From JAXMAF01 sp046350555 (GTDB lineage Bacteria > Planctomycetota > Phycisphaerae > Phycisphaerales > SM1A02): a stretch of 64,000 nt of DNA. Below the pieces are notes generated by a model, which had not been told where the DNA came from, made no database searches, and was given only the letters and a program-made list of their open reading frames with translations. A program made the position numbers and the translations under genes. The stretch spans positions 1-64,000 of the forward strand of contig JAXMAF010000022.1 in the NCBI GenBank assembly GCA_046350555.1, written 5' to 3'. The stretch's first letter is position 1. The number at the start of each line of letters is the position of its first letter. Positions 20,601 to 28,385 of this stretch are shown here, in pieces.

Positions 20601-21177
20601 CCGCGGCGCCGGCAACCTCCTCGGCGCCGAGCAGTCCGGACACATCGCCGCGGTCGGCTACGAGATGTACTGCCAACTGCTCGAGGAGGCGGTCGGCGAG
20701 CTCAAGCGGCAGCCGCTGCGCACGCACAGCGAGACGCAGATCGACATCGGCGTGCGCGGCGCCATCCCGCGCGGCCACGTTCCGTCGGACCAGCGCCGCA
20801 TGGAGGCGTATCGACGCGCGGCCGAGGCGTCGACGCGCGAGGCGATCGCCCGGATCGAGCGCGACCTCGCCAGCGCCTACGGCGACATTCCAAGGAGCGC
20901 GCGGGCGCTGCTCGAGCTGGCCGAGCTGCGCGTCATGGCGGCCGAGCTGGGCATCAAGTCGATTGCGCGCGTCGACTCGGACATCGTCTTCCGAACGACG
21001 CGTCCCGCGGATCTGGAAGCCCGCATGAAGAACGCGCAGGGAACGCTTCGCGTCGTGGGCGTGGGAGGGGGCGCGGCGGGATCGAACGCAGGTCTGGCCG
21101 AGGTCTACTTCCGGCCGCCCAAGGCGTTCCTCGAGCCGGCGACGCTCCTCGCCGTGCTCCGGAGGCGACTGGCATGA
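17628..21177 (+). CDS. mfd: Transcription-repair coupling factor, interrupted by one frameshift
   Basis: Mfd removes RNA polymerase stalled at DNA damage and recruits UvrAB. About 1,180 residues in all. The N-terminal UvrB-like part runs in one frame to RGGIVDVFPAGAV; from about 18331 the gene continues in the next frame with PVRLDLFGEEVERIF. Later parts are intact: the RNA-polymerase-interacting domain (PGDYVVHREHGIARF), the helicase motor with Walker A CGDVGFGKTEVAMRA, DEEQ box VVVDEEQRFGV, LSATPIPRTLHMA, and the translocase motifs TTIIESGIDIPTANT and QLRGRVGRS. A low-complexity insert lies at about residues 400-470. The shift near GGTGTCCCG is most likely a sequence error. The stop overlaps the next gene by 4 bp. 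Confidence 0.9.
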
Positions 21178-21905
21178 TCGGTGGTGCCGCGTTCAACCTG
21201 CGCGCGTGGATCCATCGCAGCGGCGTCGCCTCGCGCCGGCGCTCCGCGGCCGACGCGAGGGCGCTGGCCGAGTGGCTCCGCGCCGGCCGTCCCGTTCCGC
21301 CGCCGCACGCGGCGAAGCAGCAGGTTGTCCGCGAGACGGCGGAGCGCCTTGGGCGGCGGATCCTGATCGAATCGGGCACGTTCCTCGGCGACATGGTCGC
21401 GGCGATGCAGGCGAGGCCGGCTCGCGCCGGTGCGCCGGACGATGCTCCCCCGACCGGCACGTCCGGCGGGATCCACGCGTTCGATGCGATCCACACGATC
21501 GAGCTCGCGCCGCACCTGGCGGCCGCGGCGAAGCGCCACTTTCGCGGCGATGCGCGGGTCGTCGTTCACCAGGGCGACAGCGCGCTGCTCCTGCCCGAGA
21601 TCCTCCGCACCATCCACGAGCCCGTCGTCTTCTGGCTCGACGGCCACTGGTCGGCCGGCGTGACGGCCCGTGGCGACCGCGACACGCCGATCCTCGCCGA
21701 GCTTGCCGCGATCTTCGCGCACCGTTGCGCGCGGGAGCATGCGATCCTCGTCGACGACGCCCGCCTCTTCGACGGCAGCAGGGACTACCCGACGATCGCC
21801 GAGATCGAGCGTCGCTGCGCCGCCGCCGGAGTCGAGGCGGTGACGGTCGTCGACGATGTGATTCGGATCGGCGCCGCGGCGTCGGCGGTGCGCGATCGTC
21901 GGTAG
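21174..21905 (+). CDS. Class I SAM-dependent methyltransferase-like protein
   Basis: Protein of 243 residues beginning in an ATGA overlap with mfd, so it is translated from the same message. The core has a Rossmann-like order: RILIESGTFLGDMV (glycine-rich loop region), HTIELAPHLA (acidic strand end), VVVHQGDSA (motif for the adenine site) and VVFWLDGHWSAG. This layout fits the Methyltransf_24-like/class I group found near surface-polysaccharide genes in other bacteria. The first loop is ESGTF rather than ExGxGxG. The target is unknown and the link to Mfd is only positional. Confidence 0.65.
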   Translation: MIGGAAFNLRAWIHRSGVASRRRSAADARALAEWLRAGRPVPPPHAAKQQVVRETAERLGRRILIESGTFLGDMVAAMQARPARAGAPDDAPPTGTSGGIHAFDAIHTIELAPHLAAAAKRHFRGDARVVVHQGDSALLLPEILRTIHEPVVFWLDGHWSAGVTARGDRDTPILAELAAIFAHRCAREHAILVDDARLFDGSRDYPTIAEIERRCAAAGVEAVTVVDDVIRIGAAASAVRDRR

Positions 21906-22146
21906 CGAGCGGGGCCCGATGCGCGAAGGGGCGCGAGACGGAAGGTCGATCCCTTCGTGGAGGCGCTGGTTGGGTTGCCTTGGATTCCGCGGTACGCTGC
22001 GCGCCGCGGCGCTCGGTTGCGGCGGTGCGGGCAAGGTGTCGTCGGACGCATGTCAATCGCATCGAGCCGGTCCGCCGCAACGGCACCATCGATGCCTGCA
22101 ACGCAGGCCTGTCGTCCGGAGTCCGTCGAAGCCACCCATCGACCGC

Positions 22147-22635
22147 ATGAGCAACGTCGGCATGTTGGTCCTGGCCGCGCTGGCGGCCGCCGAGGTGGCG
22201 GCGGTGTGCTCCTGTCGTCGCTGGGTGATCGCCGCGACCGAGGAGGCGGTGGGTACGAGCGAGCTCGGTTCGCCCGCGGCGTCGAGCTCGGCGTCGAGCT
22301 CGGCGTCGAGCTCGGCGTCGAAGCCAGTCTCACCGGAGGCCGTGCGCCGCGGGGTCGTCACGGAGCGAACCCAAGGGCGAATGGCGGCGGACGAGGTCGC
22401 GAGGCGGCAGGCGCCGATCTGCGTCCTGCTGCCGCTCCTGGCCGGCGCGGCGAGAGCATCCAGCGACGGGAGCGTCGCCTTTCAACTCGGCGTGGGCGGT
22501 GCGGCTGGTCCGGCGATGCTTCTCCGGGGCTTGGTCTCTGCGGTGGCGCTGGTCCCCGGGGCGTTCCGATCTCTCGGCGACGGCAGCGCTGGCTTCGGGC
22601 GGTCATCTTCGCCTCGATCGCCGCGGCAACCCTGA
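22147..22635 (+). CDS. Hypothetical membrane protein, N-terminal part (probably split)
   Basis: Unrecognised protein of 162 residues. It starts with a hydrophobic segment (MLVLAALAAAEVAAV), then has three in-frame ASSS repeats coded by a 12-bp direct repeat at 22279-22314, and further hydrophobic stretches (ICVLLPLLAG, LLRGLVSAVALVPGAF). The last 15 residues look unrelated. Its TGA at 22633-22635 shares the sequence TGATG with the start of the next gene. Either two coupled genes are present, or one multi-helix transporter-like gene was broken by a single-base change between 22560 and 22635. Part of the hydrophobic pattern recalls Na/Ca exchangers, but not well enough to name it. Confidence 0.5.
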   Translation: MSNVGMLVLAALAAAEVAAVCSCRRWVIAATEEAVGTSELGSPAASSSASSSASSSASKPVSPEAVRRGVVTERTQGRMAADEVARRQAPICVLLPLLAGAARASSDGSVAFQLGVGGAAGPAMLLRGLVSAVALVPGAFRSLGDGSAGFGRSSSPRSPRQP

Positions 22636-23267
22636 TGCTGGTCGGGTCGATCGGATCGCTGTCGCTTTCGGTTGGTCAGTTGTGCCTTGCCGTGGGTGGC
22701 GTCCTGCTCTGGATCGCCGCCGAAGACGCACCCTCGGCGTCCGCACAGCCCGGGGCGTCTGGGGAGGCGTTCAGGGAGGCGTCGGGAACCGCGGCGCTCG
22801 CCGCATGGATTGCCGCTTCGTTTGCGTGCGCGGGGCTGGTCTGGATGGTGCCCGCCTCCGCGCTGGGCTGGGCCGCCGCGATCGTCATGGCCGGGGCACT
22901 CGGTCATGCCGTCGTCCTGGGCAGGCGTTGTTCGGCGCCCGGCGCGGCCGAGGGAGCCTGTCTGCTGGTGGCGCTTGCGGTCATGCTTGGCCTGGGTTGC
23001 GCGTCGACCGCCCGGCTGCTGCCGCTGGTGGTCGGCGCAGCGCGCCACCGGACCACCGGGGAGACCGCGACGCCGACCTTCATCGTGGCCAGTGGGTTGG
23101 GCGACCTGGCGATCGATGCCGGTATGCTGGCGACCGTCGGCGTGGCCGCCCTTGGCTGTGCCCTGGTCGGTGCCAAGGCGGCGCGGAGGGTCGGCTGGGC
23201 CATCGTCACGGCGGGGATCGCGATGGCGGCCCTCACGGTGCTGCGGGCGTGGCCCCTGCCGTTGTGA
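22635..23267 (+). CDS. Hypothetical multi-helix membrane protein, C-terminal part
   Basis: Unrecognised protein of 210 residues with about six hydrophobic helices and no obvious catalytic motif. Its ATG overlaps the preceding stop as TGATG. Hydrophobic sequence in the same frame continues upstream of this ATG (LRAVIFASIAAATL), which favours the view that it is the second half of one gene with the preceding feature. No function can be given. Confidence 0.55.
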   Translation: MLVGSIGSLSLSVGQLCLAVGGVLLWIAAEDAPSASAQPGASGEAFREASGTAALAAWIAASFACAGLVWMVPASALGWAAAIVMAGALGHAVVLGRRCSAPGAAEGACLLVALAVMLGLGCASTARLLPLVVGAARHRTTGETATPTFIVASGLGDLAIDAGMLATVGVAALGCALVGAKAARRVGWAIVTAGIAMAALTVLRAWPLPL

Positions 23268-23382
23268 AGGTCCGATGCCGCAGGTGCCGATGTCGAGGTG
23301 GCCGCGCGGCGTCGCGCACGGTCGATGCCCGTTGGTCCCGTTCAGGTTCGCCGCTCTTCTTCGAAGGACTCAAGGAACCAGC

Positions 23383-23772
23383 ATGCTCAGCTCGAACAAC
23401 CGGATGGTCCTGAACCAGACGCGCGCGTCCGTGACACACAAGTTCGTGATCAACGGACACGAGGGCTACCTGACCGTCGGGCTGTTCGAGGATGGCGAAC
23501 CGGGTGAGATCTTCATCAAGATCGCCAAGGAGGGTTCGACGCTCTCCGGCCTCGTTCAGGGGTTCTGCCGGGCGTTCTCGCTCGCCCTCCAGTACGGGCT
23601 GCCGTTGCAGGCCGCGGTCGACCGATTCCGAAACATGCAGTTCGAGCCGAGCGGGCCGACCACGAATCCAGAGATTCCCCACGCCAGCAGCATCCTCGAC
23701 TACGTGGCCCGTTTTCTCGAGATCGAGTTCATCAACAAGCCCGCAGGGCGGTTGGCGAGCCATATCGCCTGA
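23383..23772 (+). CDS. Stand-alone TSCPD-domain protein (class II ribonucleotide reductase C-terminal module)
   Basis: Protein of 129 residues made almost entirely of one domain: GEIFIKIAKEGSTLSGLVQG, SLALQYGLPLQAAVDRF, MQFEPSGPT and ILDYVARFLEIEF. This is the sequence that normally forms the C-terminal region of adenosylcobalamin-dependent ribonucleotide reductase (NrdJ), here as a free gene. The family is called TSCPD. No reductase gene lies in the window. A good ribosome binding site (AAGGA) precedes the ATG. Role unknown; it could act with a reductase encoded elsewhere. Confidence 0.8.
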   Translation: MLSSNNRMVLNQTRASVTHKFVINGHEGYLTVGLFEDGEPGEIFIKIAKEGSTLSGLVQGFCRAFSLALQYGLPLQAAVDRFRNMQFEPSGPTTNPEIPHASSILDYVARFLEIEFINKPAGRLASHIA

Positions 23773-23806
23773 CACGTCTCCCATCCCAGTCGATTCTCGC
23801 GCCCCA
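23772..23806 (-). repeat. Partial copy of the MITE-like dispersed repeat
   Basis: On the minus strand GGGGCGCGAGAATCGACTGG matches the right-hand core of the repeats at 31317 and 38993, but only this end is present. Confidence 0.6.
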
Positions 23807-24192
23807 TCCATCGCGCAACGCCGCACCGCGACGCCGTCGTGGGCGCGCGTCCGACCGGATGGGCAGCCTGCCGGAATCCGTGATACGCGTCCCCGTTGAT
23901 CCTCGCGCCCAACCCGATTCCGCCGAGAGACGCCGCTGCGCGCAAGGGGTCGAACGCATGCACTCCAGCGCATGGAGGCCGACTGGCATCCGTATGAGTC
24001 GCGCGCGGGCAGCGGCGCCCGTGGCGCGCGCACGCAAGGGGGTCCGAGTCGCGAGCGCGCGGTGACGCCCGAATCGCGGGCAATGACGTCCGAGTCGCGC
24101 GAGCGGGGACACCCGAGTTGCGAGCGGTAGCCACGACGTCCGAGCCACGGACATCCTCCGCCGTGACGCGACGTTTCGGGTCGGCTTCGGAG
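23773..24192. other. Non-coding spacer with two dispersed-repeat copies and degenerate short repeats
   Basis: No credible gene is seen between the TSCPD gene and the minisatellite next to rplI. The stretch holds a fragment of the MITE-like repeat (about 23772-23806), a full inverted copy (about 23883-23998), and from 24041 to 24150 about five degenerate copies of a GTCCGAGTCGCG-type unit. Confidence 0.7.
23883..23998 (-). repeat. MITE-like dispersed repeat, full copy
   Basis: On the minus strand it opens with CATACGGATGCC, continues CCTCCATGCG...GCGTTCGACCC and ends GGGGACGCGTATC. It shares this order with the copies at 25241 and 31317. The ends GATACG/CGTATC are short inverted repeats. No coding capacity. 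Confidence 0.65.
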
Positions 24193-24413
24193 CAAGATTC
24201 CGAAGGAAGACCCCGAACCAGGATTCCGAACCGAGACTCCAGAGCGAGCTTCCGAAGCAGGCGTCCGTGTCGAGCTTCCGAAGCCCGCTTCCGAAGCAGG
24301 CTTCGATGACGAGCTTCCAAAGCAAGCGTCCGAGACAAGCTTCCGAAGCAAGCCTCCGAGACAAGCTTCCGGAGCAAGCCTCCGAAGCAAGCGTCCGAGA
24401 CAAGCCTCGGAAG
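24193..24413. repeat. 13-bp minisatellite, 17 copies
   Basis: Seventeen consecutive units of consensus CAAGCTTCCGAAG (variants CAAGCGTCCGAGA, CGAGCTTCCGAAG, CAAGCCTCCGAAG) fill exactly 221 bp. The period of 13 is not a multiple of three, so it does not encode a simple peptide repeat. It ends 23 bp past the rplI stop. Confidence 0.85.
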
Positions 24414-24436
24414 CAAAAGCCCGATCCGTGGCGCCG

Positions 24437-25159
24437 TCAGTTCTTTCCGGCACTCGCCGCACTCTTGGCCGGCTTGCCGGACTTCGTGGCCTCGGCGGGT
24501 GCCGTCGACTTCACGCCCTTTCCGCCACCGAATTCGGTCTTCGTGCCGCGGTCCGGCTTTCCGGTTCGTCCGCCTCGATTGGCGCCGCCAGCCTCGGCCT
24601 CACCCGCGGCGCCCGCCTTGGCTCCATCCTCCTGCGCCGTTCCGGCCTTGGCCTCGGCAGCCGCCGTCTCCGCCTCGGTCGCCTTCATCTCCTGTTCGAG
24701 CTGACGGTCGGGCTGGACGACGAGCGTGATCTCGGAGCGAAGATCCTTGTCGAGCTGGATCGGCACGTGGTAGCTGCCAACGCGCCGGATCGGCTGACTG
24801 AGGCGCACGGCACGCGTGTCGACGCCGTAGCCCGCCTGCTGGAGCGCATCGGCGATGTCGCGCTGGCTGATCGCGCCGTAGAGCACGCCCTGGTCGTTGC
24901 AGCTCCGCACGACGGCGACGGAGACCTCGTTCATGCGGCCGATGAGCTCCTCGCGCTGCGCACGAGCCGAAGCGACCTCGGCGAGCGCCTTGGAGCGAGC
25001 TTCCTTGAGAGACTCGATCTTCTCGGGGGTTGGGAATTCGGCGAGCGCGTGGGGAAGGAGGAAGTTCCGGGCGTAGCCGGGCTTCACCTTGACCATGTCG
25101 CCGACGATGCCGAGGCTCTCGACGTTCTTGAGAAGCAGAAGTTCGATGTTGCGTGCCAT
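24437..25159 (-). CDS. rplI: 50S ribosomal protein L9 with long C-terminal extension
   Basis: L9 of 240 residues. Residues 1-150 are the normal two-domain protein (MARNIELLLLKNVESLG, VKVKPGYARNFLLPHALA, and the C-domain with GVLYGAISQRDIADAL). The final 90 residues are an Ala/Gly/Lys low-complexity tail not found in standard L9. It is the last gene of the rpsF-ssb-rplI group on this strand. An AAAGGA site and a small ACAGCGCTGT palindrome lie just before the ATG. The rpsR gene normally found before it is missing. Confidence 0.95.
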   Translation of the reverse strand: MARNIELLLLKNVESLGIVGDMVKVKPGYARNFLLPHALAEFPTPEKIESLKEARSKALAEVASARAQREELIGRMNEVSVAVVRSCNDQGVLYGAISQRDIADALQQAGYGVDTRAVRLSQPIRRVGSYHVPIQLDKDLRSEITLVVQPDRQLEQEMKATEAETAAAEAKAGTAQEDGAKAGAAGEAEAGGANRGGRTGKPDRGTKTEFGGGKGVKSTAPAEATKSGKPAKSAASAGKN

Positions 25160-25240
25160 GACAGCGCTGTCCTTTGCGTGAAGTTAGAAGCGGGACGCGC
25201 CGCCTCAGCGTGAATGGAACCACCCGTCGCGTCGCGGGCG

Positions 25241-25347
25241 ATACACGTGCCAGTCGATCGTCGCAATCGGCCCAAGACAATCTCGCAGCGAACAGCCATT
25301 GTCGGCAAGAGGCCGAATGCATGGAGGTCTGCTGGAGTCCGTATCAG
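25241..25347 (-). repeat. MITE-like dispersed repeat between ssb and rplI
   Basis: On the minus strand it opens TGATACGGACTCC, has CCTCCATGCATTCGGCC and ends in GTGTATC. It fills the spacer between the ssb stop and the rplI start, where rpsR is usually found. Its left end reaches the ssb stop codon. Confidence 0.6.
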
Positions 25348-25842
25348 AACGGAATGTCCTCCTCGGCGACCGGCTCGTGATGGGCCTGATGGGATTGACC
25401 GGATTGCTGTGATTCGGGCGTCGGCCGACCGCCGCGGTCCTCCCCCGAGGCGCCGCCGTACGCACTTGCGCGGCCCTCGGCGCGGGAATCGCCTCCACCG
25501 TTGGGACCGCCGCCACGGGAGTCGATGAACTGGAATCCCTCGACCACCACGCAGCTTCGATTGCTTGTTGCCCTCGCGATCCTGCCACTGGTCGAGCTTG
25601 AGTCGTCCTTCGATGAAGACCGGCCGGCCCTTGACGAGGTACTTGGCCATCACTTCGGCGGTCGCGCCCCATGCCTCGCAGTCGACGAAGGTGACTTCCT
25701 CGCGCTCCTCGCCCTGGGCGGTCTTGTAGCGCCGATTGACGGCGATGCCGATGTTCGCGACCGCGAGATTGCTGTTCGTGTGCCGCAACTCGATGTCGCG
25801 GGTGAGGTTCCCCATCAGGAGGACCTTGTTGTAGCTGGCCAT
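25344..25842 (-). CDS. ssb: Single-stranded DNA-binding protein, interrupted by one frameshift
   Basis: SSB coats single-stranded DNA in replication and repair. The OB-fold starts at ATG 25842 (MASYNKVLLMGNLTRDIELR, VNRRYK, EEVTFVDCEAWG, GRPVFIEGRLKLDQWQDREG). At KLR, near 25555, reading must shift: the conserved continuation VVVEGFQFIDSRGGG lies in another frame and runs to the stop at 25344. Loss of one GC from a GCGCG tract explains it. The Gly-rich linker and acidic tip EEDIPF, the docking site for partner proteins, are intact. Corrected length is about 165 residues. A probable sequence error in an essential gene. Confidence 0.9.
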
Positions 25843-26314
25843 CGTTGGCTTCCTGCCTTTCTCGAAGTGCGTTGGGTGTCGCGGGGGTGCGGAGTGAAGG
25901 TTCGTTCTCGGGTTGGGAGTGCGGCCCCGGGGGAGGACACGGGTGCGCAGCGCGGCGTTGACTGGGTGCGTCTGTCGACTCGGTGCGAACCAATGGGTGG
26001 ACCGGGATGATACCCGATGGCGCGGCTCCCGCCCGAAAATGTATGGAATCTGTAAGGTATGCCAAATCGCCTGAGAAGCCGGTTCGAATGCCTTGTCGCG
26101 GCCCCGCTGCACACTCGTCCTCGAACGCACATTCCGATCGCAGGTCGCCGTGGCGTCGCCGTCGGAGCTTGGCCGAGCCCGCGCGGCACACGGCGAACGG
26201 TGCCGCACGGGCGCCCAGGACCACCGAGAGGGCCACGCAGGGCCACCCAGGGCCACCGCGCCGATGCACGGTCGCGTGGCGCGACAGCGCACCGATCGCG
26301 TCCGCCCCTTGTGG
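25843..26314. other. 472-bp spacer between ssb and rpsF, no gene seen
   Basis: Neither strand shows a credible gene; I looked for rpsR without success. A 10-bp unit (AGGGCCACSS) is repeated three times at 26229-26258. Near 26010-26060 AT-rich stretches (GGGTATCATCCC and CCATACATTTT on the minus strand) could contain a promoter for ssb, but no -35/-10 pair is clear. Confidence 0.5.
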
Positions 26315-26743
26315 TTACTCGCTGCGCGACTCGACGTCGGTCGGAGTACTCGCGGCTGCGCCCACCGGCTGGCCGGAGGCACGGAGCTTGATCTCGTCGG
26401 CGAGCTGCTGCTGTCCATCGGCGGCGCGCATCTGGTCCTCGGTCATGTGATCCGCGCGGGCCACCAACGAGCGAAGGACGCGCTCCGAGAGGTTCAGGTC
26501 GCGCTCGATGCCGACGAGTGCGCTGCTCTTCGCCTTGAAGTAGGCGAGGAAGTAGATCCCGCGCTTGTTGCCGCGGATGTCGTACGCGAGGCGTCGCTCG
26601 TCCCACTTCTTGAGCGCCAGCAGCTCGGCGTCGGCGCGCGACAGGATCTCGCGCAGGTGGTCGAGGCAGCCAGCGAGGTCGGCGCCGGCCGACTGCGGAA
26701 AGAGAACGAGGGCTTCGTACGGATGAATGCGGATTTCGGCCAT
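26315..26743 (-). CDS. rpsF: 30S ribosomal protein S6
   Basis: S6 of 142 residues, recognised by YEALVLFPQSAG at the start, LKKWDERRLAYDIRGNKRGIYFLAYF in the middle and a C-terminal helical tail. The tail is longer than in E. coli S6 and ends in a polar stretch. It follows pth and precedes ssb on the same strand. The gap to ssb (472 bp) is unusually large. Confidence 0.94.
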   Translation of the reverse strand: MAEIRIHPYEALVLFPQSAGADLAGCLDHLREILSRADAELLALKKWDERRLAYDIRGNKRGIYFLAYFKAKSSALVGIERDLNLSERVLRSLVARADHMTEDQMRAADGQQQLADEIKLRASGQPVGAAASTPTDVESRSE

Positions 26744-26868
26744 GGGAGGTGTGGTGCTGGGGGACGGTGGAACTGGACTTCGGTTCGAGCGTTGTCGCAG
26801 GCGCGGTGGCGTGGTCGTGCGTGGATGGTGGAGGCTGGATCGTGAGATGGACTGGATCGTGAGATGGA

Positions 26869-27573
26869 CTAGGAGCTGCCCTTGGAACCGGTCGTGGTGC
26901 CGGTGGACGAGCTGGCCGTCGTTCCGGCTTCGCTCGATGGCTTGCCGGCCGGTTCGTTGCGGCTGTTGAAGCGGTTCATCGCCGTGGAGATTCCCTCGGT
27001 GGCCCAGCAGGCGGCGGCCTTCACCGCGTCCTCGAGCGCCGGCTCGAGGCGCTCCCGCTGGTCCGGTCGAAAGTGACCCAGCACATAGCTCGACTGGGGA
27101 ATCGCCTTCGGCGGGTCGATTCCGATACGCAGCCGCGCATAGGCGTCGGTGCCAAGGGCGAGCTCGATGTCGGCGAGGCCGTTGTGGCCTCCGGCCGATC
27201 CGCGGTCGCGCAATCGGATGACGCCGCAGGCGAGCGCCAGGTCGTCGACGATCACGAGCAGGTCCTTCGATGGATCGAGCTTGTGGAAGCGGACCGCCTC
27301 GCCGACGGACTGGCCGGAGCGGTTCATGTAGGTGAGCGGCTTGAGCAGCAGGACGCGCGATGAATCCGCGTCGTCGATTCCCCCGGAACGAGCGCGGGGA
27401 GGGACGTCGAAGCGGGCTTCGAGCAGCAGGCCACCGAACTTGCTTCTCGCCGGACCGGCGACCGCGGGATCGCTGTGTCGGCGGGCAAGCCGATCGACGA
27501 CCTCGAACCCGACGTTGTGCCGGGTTCGGTCGTACTCGGGACCGGGATTGCCCAGACCGACGATCAGCTTCAC
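26869..27573 (-). CDS. pth: Peptidyl-tRNA hydrolase
   Basis: Frees tRNA from prematurely released peptidyl-tRNA; 234 residues. Signatures: KLIVGLGNPGPEYDRTRHNVGF (catalytic His in RHNVGF), LLKPLTYMNRSG, VDDLALACGVIRLRDRGSAGGHNG and RLRIGIDPP. The GTG start forms a GTGA overlap with the rplY stop, so the two are coupled. The last 40 residues are a Ser/Thr/Gly-rich tail beyond the usual end. An insertion of about 20 residues (FDVPPRARSGGIDDADSSR) lies before LLLKPLTYMN. Confidence 0.94.
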   Translation of the reverse strand: MKLIVGLGNPGPEYDRTRHNVGFEVVDRLARRHSDPAVAGPARSKFGGLLLEARFDVPPRARSGGIDDADSSRVLLLKPLTYMNRSGQSVGEAVRFHKLDPSKDLLVIVDDLALACGVIRLRDRGSAGGHNGLADIELALGTDAYARLRIGIDPPKAIPQSSYVLGHFRPDQRERLEPALEDAVKAAACWATEGISTAMNRFNSRNEPAGKPSSEAGTTASSSTGTTTGSKGSS

Positions 27574-28247
27574 GCCTTCTTCTCCTTCTTGTCCTTGTCG
27601 CCCGCGGCCTCGCCTTCGCCCTCGAGCTTGCGCTCGGTGATGACCTCGGGCTGCGTGCCGGTGCCTTCGACCACCGCGGCCTCGCCCTCGGCCATCTCCT
27701 GGATGAGCTCGATGCGCGCGATGATGTCGCTCGCCTCGAGATCGACGCGCACGCCCGCCGGCAGCGCAACCTCCTTCGCCAGGAGGACGTCGCCCATGTG
27801 CGAGATGTCGACCTTGATCTCGCCGGGGATGTCGCGCACCTTGCAGACGACGGGCAGCTCGGTCACGTCGTAGGTGATGATGACGCCGGGCTTCTTCGCC
27901 GCTTCCGGCGTTCCGACGAAGCGGAGGTGGACGCTCACGTGCACCTCCTCGTCGAGATCGACGCGGGTCAGGTCGACGTGGATGACGTTGTCGCCGAGGT
28001 AGCCGAACTGCAGCTCCTTGACGAGGCACGTCTCGGTCTCGCCGCCTTCGATCTGCACGTTGACGACGTGGATGCCGTGCTTGAGCAGGCCAAGCGTCTC
28101 CTTCTCGTCGAGCGAGACGGCGACCGGATTCGACTTGTGCCCGTAGATCACCGCGGGCAGACGGCCGTCGCGACGGATGCGCTGGGCGTAGCGGGAGCCG
28201 AGACGGTCGCGCTTGCGGGCGATGACGGTTGGGGTGTCGTGTGGCAT
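27570..28247 (-). CDS. rplY: 50S ribosomal protein L25/general stress protein Ctc
   Basis: Binds 5S rRNA; 225 residues, the long TL5/Ctc form with two domains. The N-terminal L25 domain shows RIRRDGRLPAVIYGHKSNPVAV and the C-terminal beta domain shows VDLTRVDLDEEVHVSVHLRFVGTPEG-like sequence (here TPEAAKKPG). The C-terminus is an acidic then lysine-rich tail (GDKDKKEKKA). It is followed directly by pth with a 4-bp overlap, the common bacterial pairing. Confidence 0.94.
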   Translation of the reverse strand: MPHDTPTVIARKRDRLGSRYAQRIRRDGRLPAVIYGHKSNPVAVSLDEKETLGLLKHGIHVVNVQIEGGETETCLVKELQFGYLGDNVIHVDLTRVDLDEEVHVSVHLRFVGTPEAAKKPGVIITYDVTELPVVCKVRDIPGEIKVDISHMGDVLLAKEVALPAGVRVDLEASDIIARIELIQEMAEGEAAVVEGTGTQPEVITERKLEGEGEAAGDKDKKEKKA

Positions 28248-28274
28248 GGAGGGGTTCCTGCGGATGGCGGGAAG

Positions 28275-28315
28275 CGGGGAGGGGAATCGGGGATCAGGGA
28301 TCAGGAGTCGGGGAG
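28275..28315. repeat. Solo copy of the TCAGGAA-type heptad repeat
   Basis: GGGATCAGGGATCAGGAGTCGG in the prs-rplY spacer resembles the left arm of the array at 33.75 kb (GGAATCAGGAATCAGGAGTC), on the same strand as that arm. Only this arm is present. Confidence 0.45.
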
Positions 28316-28385
28316 ACGTGTGATCGATTGGGGGTCGTGCAGGGATTCGGCGTTTGGGCTCGGCGCTTGGCCTCAGCGTTTGGTC

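Noticed and set aside
18046..20778. 910-codon minus-strand frame over mfd
   Set aside because: The plus strand carries all Mfd helicase motifs; the antisense frame is composition-driven.
22021..22146. Sixth copy of the MITE-like repeat
   Set aside because: A few words are similar on the minus strand, but the order and both ends do not match the clear copies.
25843..26314. rpsR hidden between ssb and rpsF
   Set aside because: None of the frames shows the S18 core (DYKD, PRRxTG, HQR segments).
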